Part shown: positions 51,459 to 52,294 of the stretch, piece after piece
Layout of the letters: the number at the start of each line of letters is the position of its first letter
How positions within the stretch are numbered: position 1 is the first letter of the stretch
Notes under the pieces: model-generated
Told to the model about the DNA's origin: nothing
The model's database searches: none
Seen by the model: only the letters and a program-made list of their open reading frames with translations
From: Acidobacteriota bacterium
Lineage (GTDB): Bacteria > Acidobacteriota > UBA4820 > DSQY01
Assembly: GCA_021787565.1 (NCBI GenBank)
Contig: JAJYLT010000004.1
Span: forward strand, 1 to 52,294
Direction of reading: 5' to 3'
Length of the DNA: 52,294 bases
Translations under genes and position numbers: made by a program

Positions 51459-52294
51459 ATGAGCCAAAGAAAGTTGCGAGTTAGAGATGCAATGGTGGTA
51501 CTTGTGGCTCTACTGGTTCTTACTGGGCCTGCCTTTGGGTTACCCAAAGCCGTCTCTTCGGCACCGTCAGCCGCCTCCTCTGCCGCCGACGCCGCGCTAA
51601 CAAGCGGGGACTACCAGGAGGCGCTCCGTCAGGCCGAACTGGGCCTGAAGGCGACACCGAACGACCTGGCCCTGAGAATGCAAGAAATCAAAGCTGAGAT
51701 GGGACTTCACCAGGACATGGACGCTGCGCGTCGGGCCATGGCACTGGCCCTGGCCCATCCTCGCCACCCAGAGTTTCGTTTGGCGGCTGGCGAGTGCGCA
51801 TTTCAGATGGGATACATCGCCCAAGCCCTCCAACAGTGGTTGCAGCTCAAGGACACACCCGGCTGGCAAGAGAAGGCTTACCACCTCAGTATCCTAGCGC
51901 TGATGGCCACTGGCCAGTTTGGTCCGGCCAGGAAGCTTGCCCTCGATGCTGTCTCCAAAGCCCCACATCCCTGGCCTCTTCTTGTGTCGGACCTCTGCCT
52001 TGTGGACCACTCGCCTAAGGACTGCCTCCCCCCTCTTCAGAGCCTTCTCACGAGCAAGGTCCCGCACAGCGACTATTTCGCTCAGCTAGAAGGACTGTTC
52101 GAGTCTGCAGGTCCAGCGGGCCTCTTCCGATATGGAACGCCCTCCGCGACTCCCCTGACCATTCCGGTCAAGGAGAAGAACGTGCAGATGGACATTCCCA
52201 TGGTCGGGGAAAGTGGCGGCTACACCATTTCCAGCTGGCAGACCTATTCGACCAGTTCCAGTGTCGTGGTCCCCGTCTCTATTGGCGGAGCGGC
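51459..52294 (+). CDS. Secreted TPR-like protein (3' end outside the window)
   Basis: The frame is open from ATG 51459 to the window end (278 codons). A signal peptide is visible (VVLVALLVLTGPAFG, about residues 13-27), followed by an Ala/Ser-rich region and helix pairs (AALTSGDYQEALRQAELGL, AMALALAHPRHPEFRLAAGE, ALQQWLQLKD) that look like degenerate TPR repeats. After about residue 225 the pattern turns to beta strands (VQMDIPMVGESGGYTIS, SVVVPVSIGG), which might lead into an aspartyl-protease-like domain; that is speculation because the end is missing. GGAAAGGAAG lies upstream. Its codon use is less GC-rich than its neighbours. Confidence 0.7.
   Translation, partial: MSQRKLRVRDAMVVLVALLVLTGPAFGLPKAVSSAPSAASSAADAALTSGDYQEALRQAELGLKATPNDLALRMQEIKAEMGLHQDMDAARRAMALALAHPRHPEFRLAAGECAFQMGYIAQALQQWLQLKDTPGWQEKAYHLSILALMATGQFGPARKLALDAVSKAPHPWPLLVSDLCLVDHSPKDCLPPLQSLLTSKVPHSDYFAQLEGLFESAGPAGLFRYGTPSATPLTIPVKEKNVQMDIPMVGESGGYTISSWQTYSTSSSVVVPVSIGGA

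Overview
The window is about 52 kb of GC-rich chromosomal DNA from a Gram-negative bacterium. A TolC-type efflux system, beta-barrel outer-membrane protein, lipoproteins and secreted metallopeptidases show an outer membrane. A tricorn-type protease, an MglA-like GTPase, several HD/HD-GYP proteins and single-domain response regulators fit Acidobacteriota (or another deep-branching, Myxococcota-like lineage) best. That placement is inference; no rRNA gene is present. Most genes have convincing Shine-Dalgarno sequences, and several have sigma70-type -35/-10 pairs with 17-19 bp spacing.

Layout. 0-5 kb: 3' part of ftsZ, convergent typA, a receiver-only protein, and a TauE/SafE permease with its DUF1634 partner. 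5.3-10.9 kb: an efflux operon (TolC-like, Yip1-like membrane protein, MacA-like adaptor, MacB-like ATPase and permease), closed by a strong terminator. 11-17.3 kb: an HD-GYP response regulator, gltX, a hairpin-ended repeat element, rimI, purC and a secreted HExxH peptidase-like protein. 17.4-23 kb: tRNA-Ala(CGC) with a duplicated 3' end, then a signalling cluster: HD protein, receiver, an MglA GTPase fused to a histidine kinase, and a membrane HD-GYP sensor. 23-28.4 kb: dxs, leucyl aminopeptidase, a MoaB/Mog-type protein and a family 2 glycosyltransferase. 28.6-41.5 kb: a large secreted M4-like peptidase, a small hypothetical, a DsrE-like protein, a PHP phosphatase, an OPT transporter with an unusual repeated insertion, and a tricorn protease. 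42-52.3 kb: fumC with a duplicated 3' tail, decayed SDR and TMEM175-like genes, an alpha/beta hydrolase, PH-domain protein, patatin, zinc-ribbon protein, beta-barrel protein, thioesterase, HicBA, a frameshifted carbonic anhydrase, and the start of a TPR-like secreted protein.

Several genes should work together: the efflux operon as one tripartite pump; the receiver plus GTPase-kinase fusion as a signalling pair; OPT transporter, tricorn protease, PepA and secreted peptidases as peptide-catabolism genes, although they are not one operon. Intergenic regions are rich in short palindromic repeats. I see three full copies and one half copy of a roughly 150 bp REP/BIME-like element with inverted termini, several single or paired REP-like hairpins, and two near-identical 216-217 bp elements with hairpin ends. 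No gene for a REP-associated transposase is in the window. The strongest candidates for something undescribed are the GTPase-GAF-kinase fusion, the hairpin-ended element and the OPT insertion.
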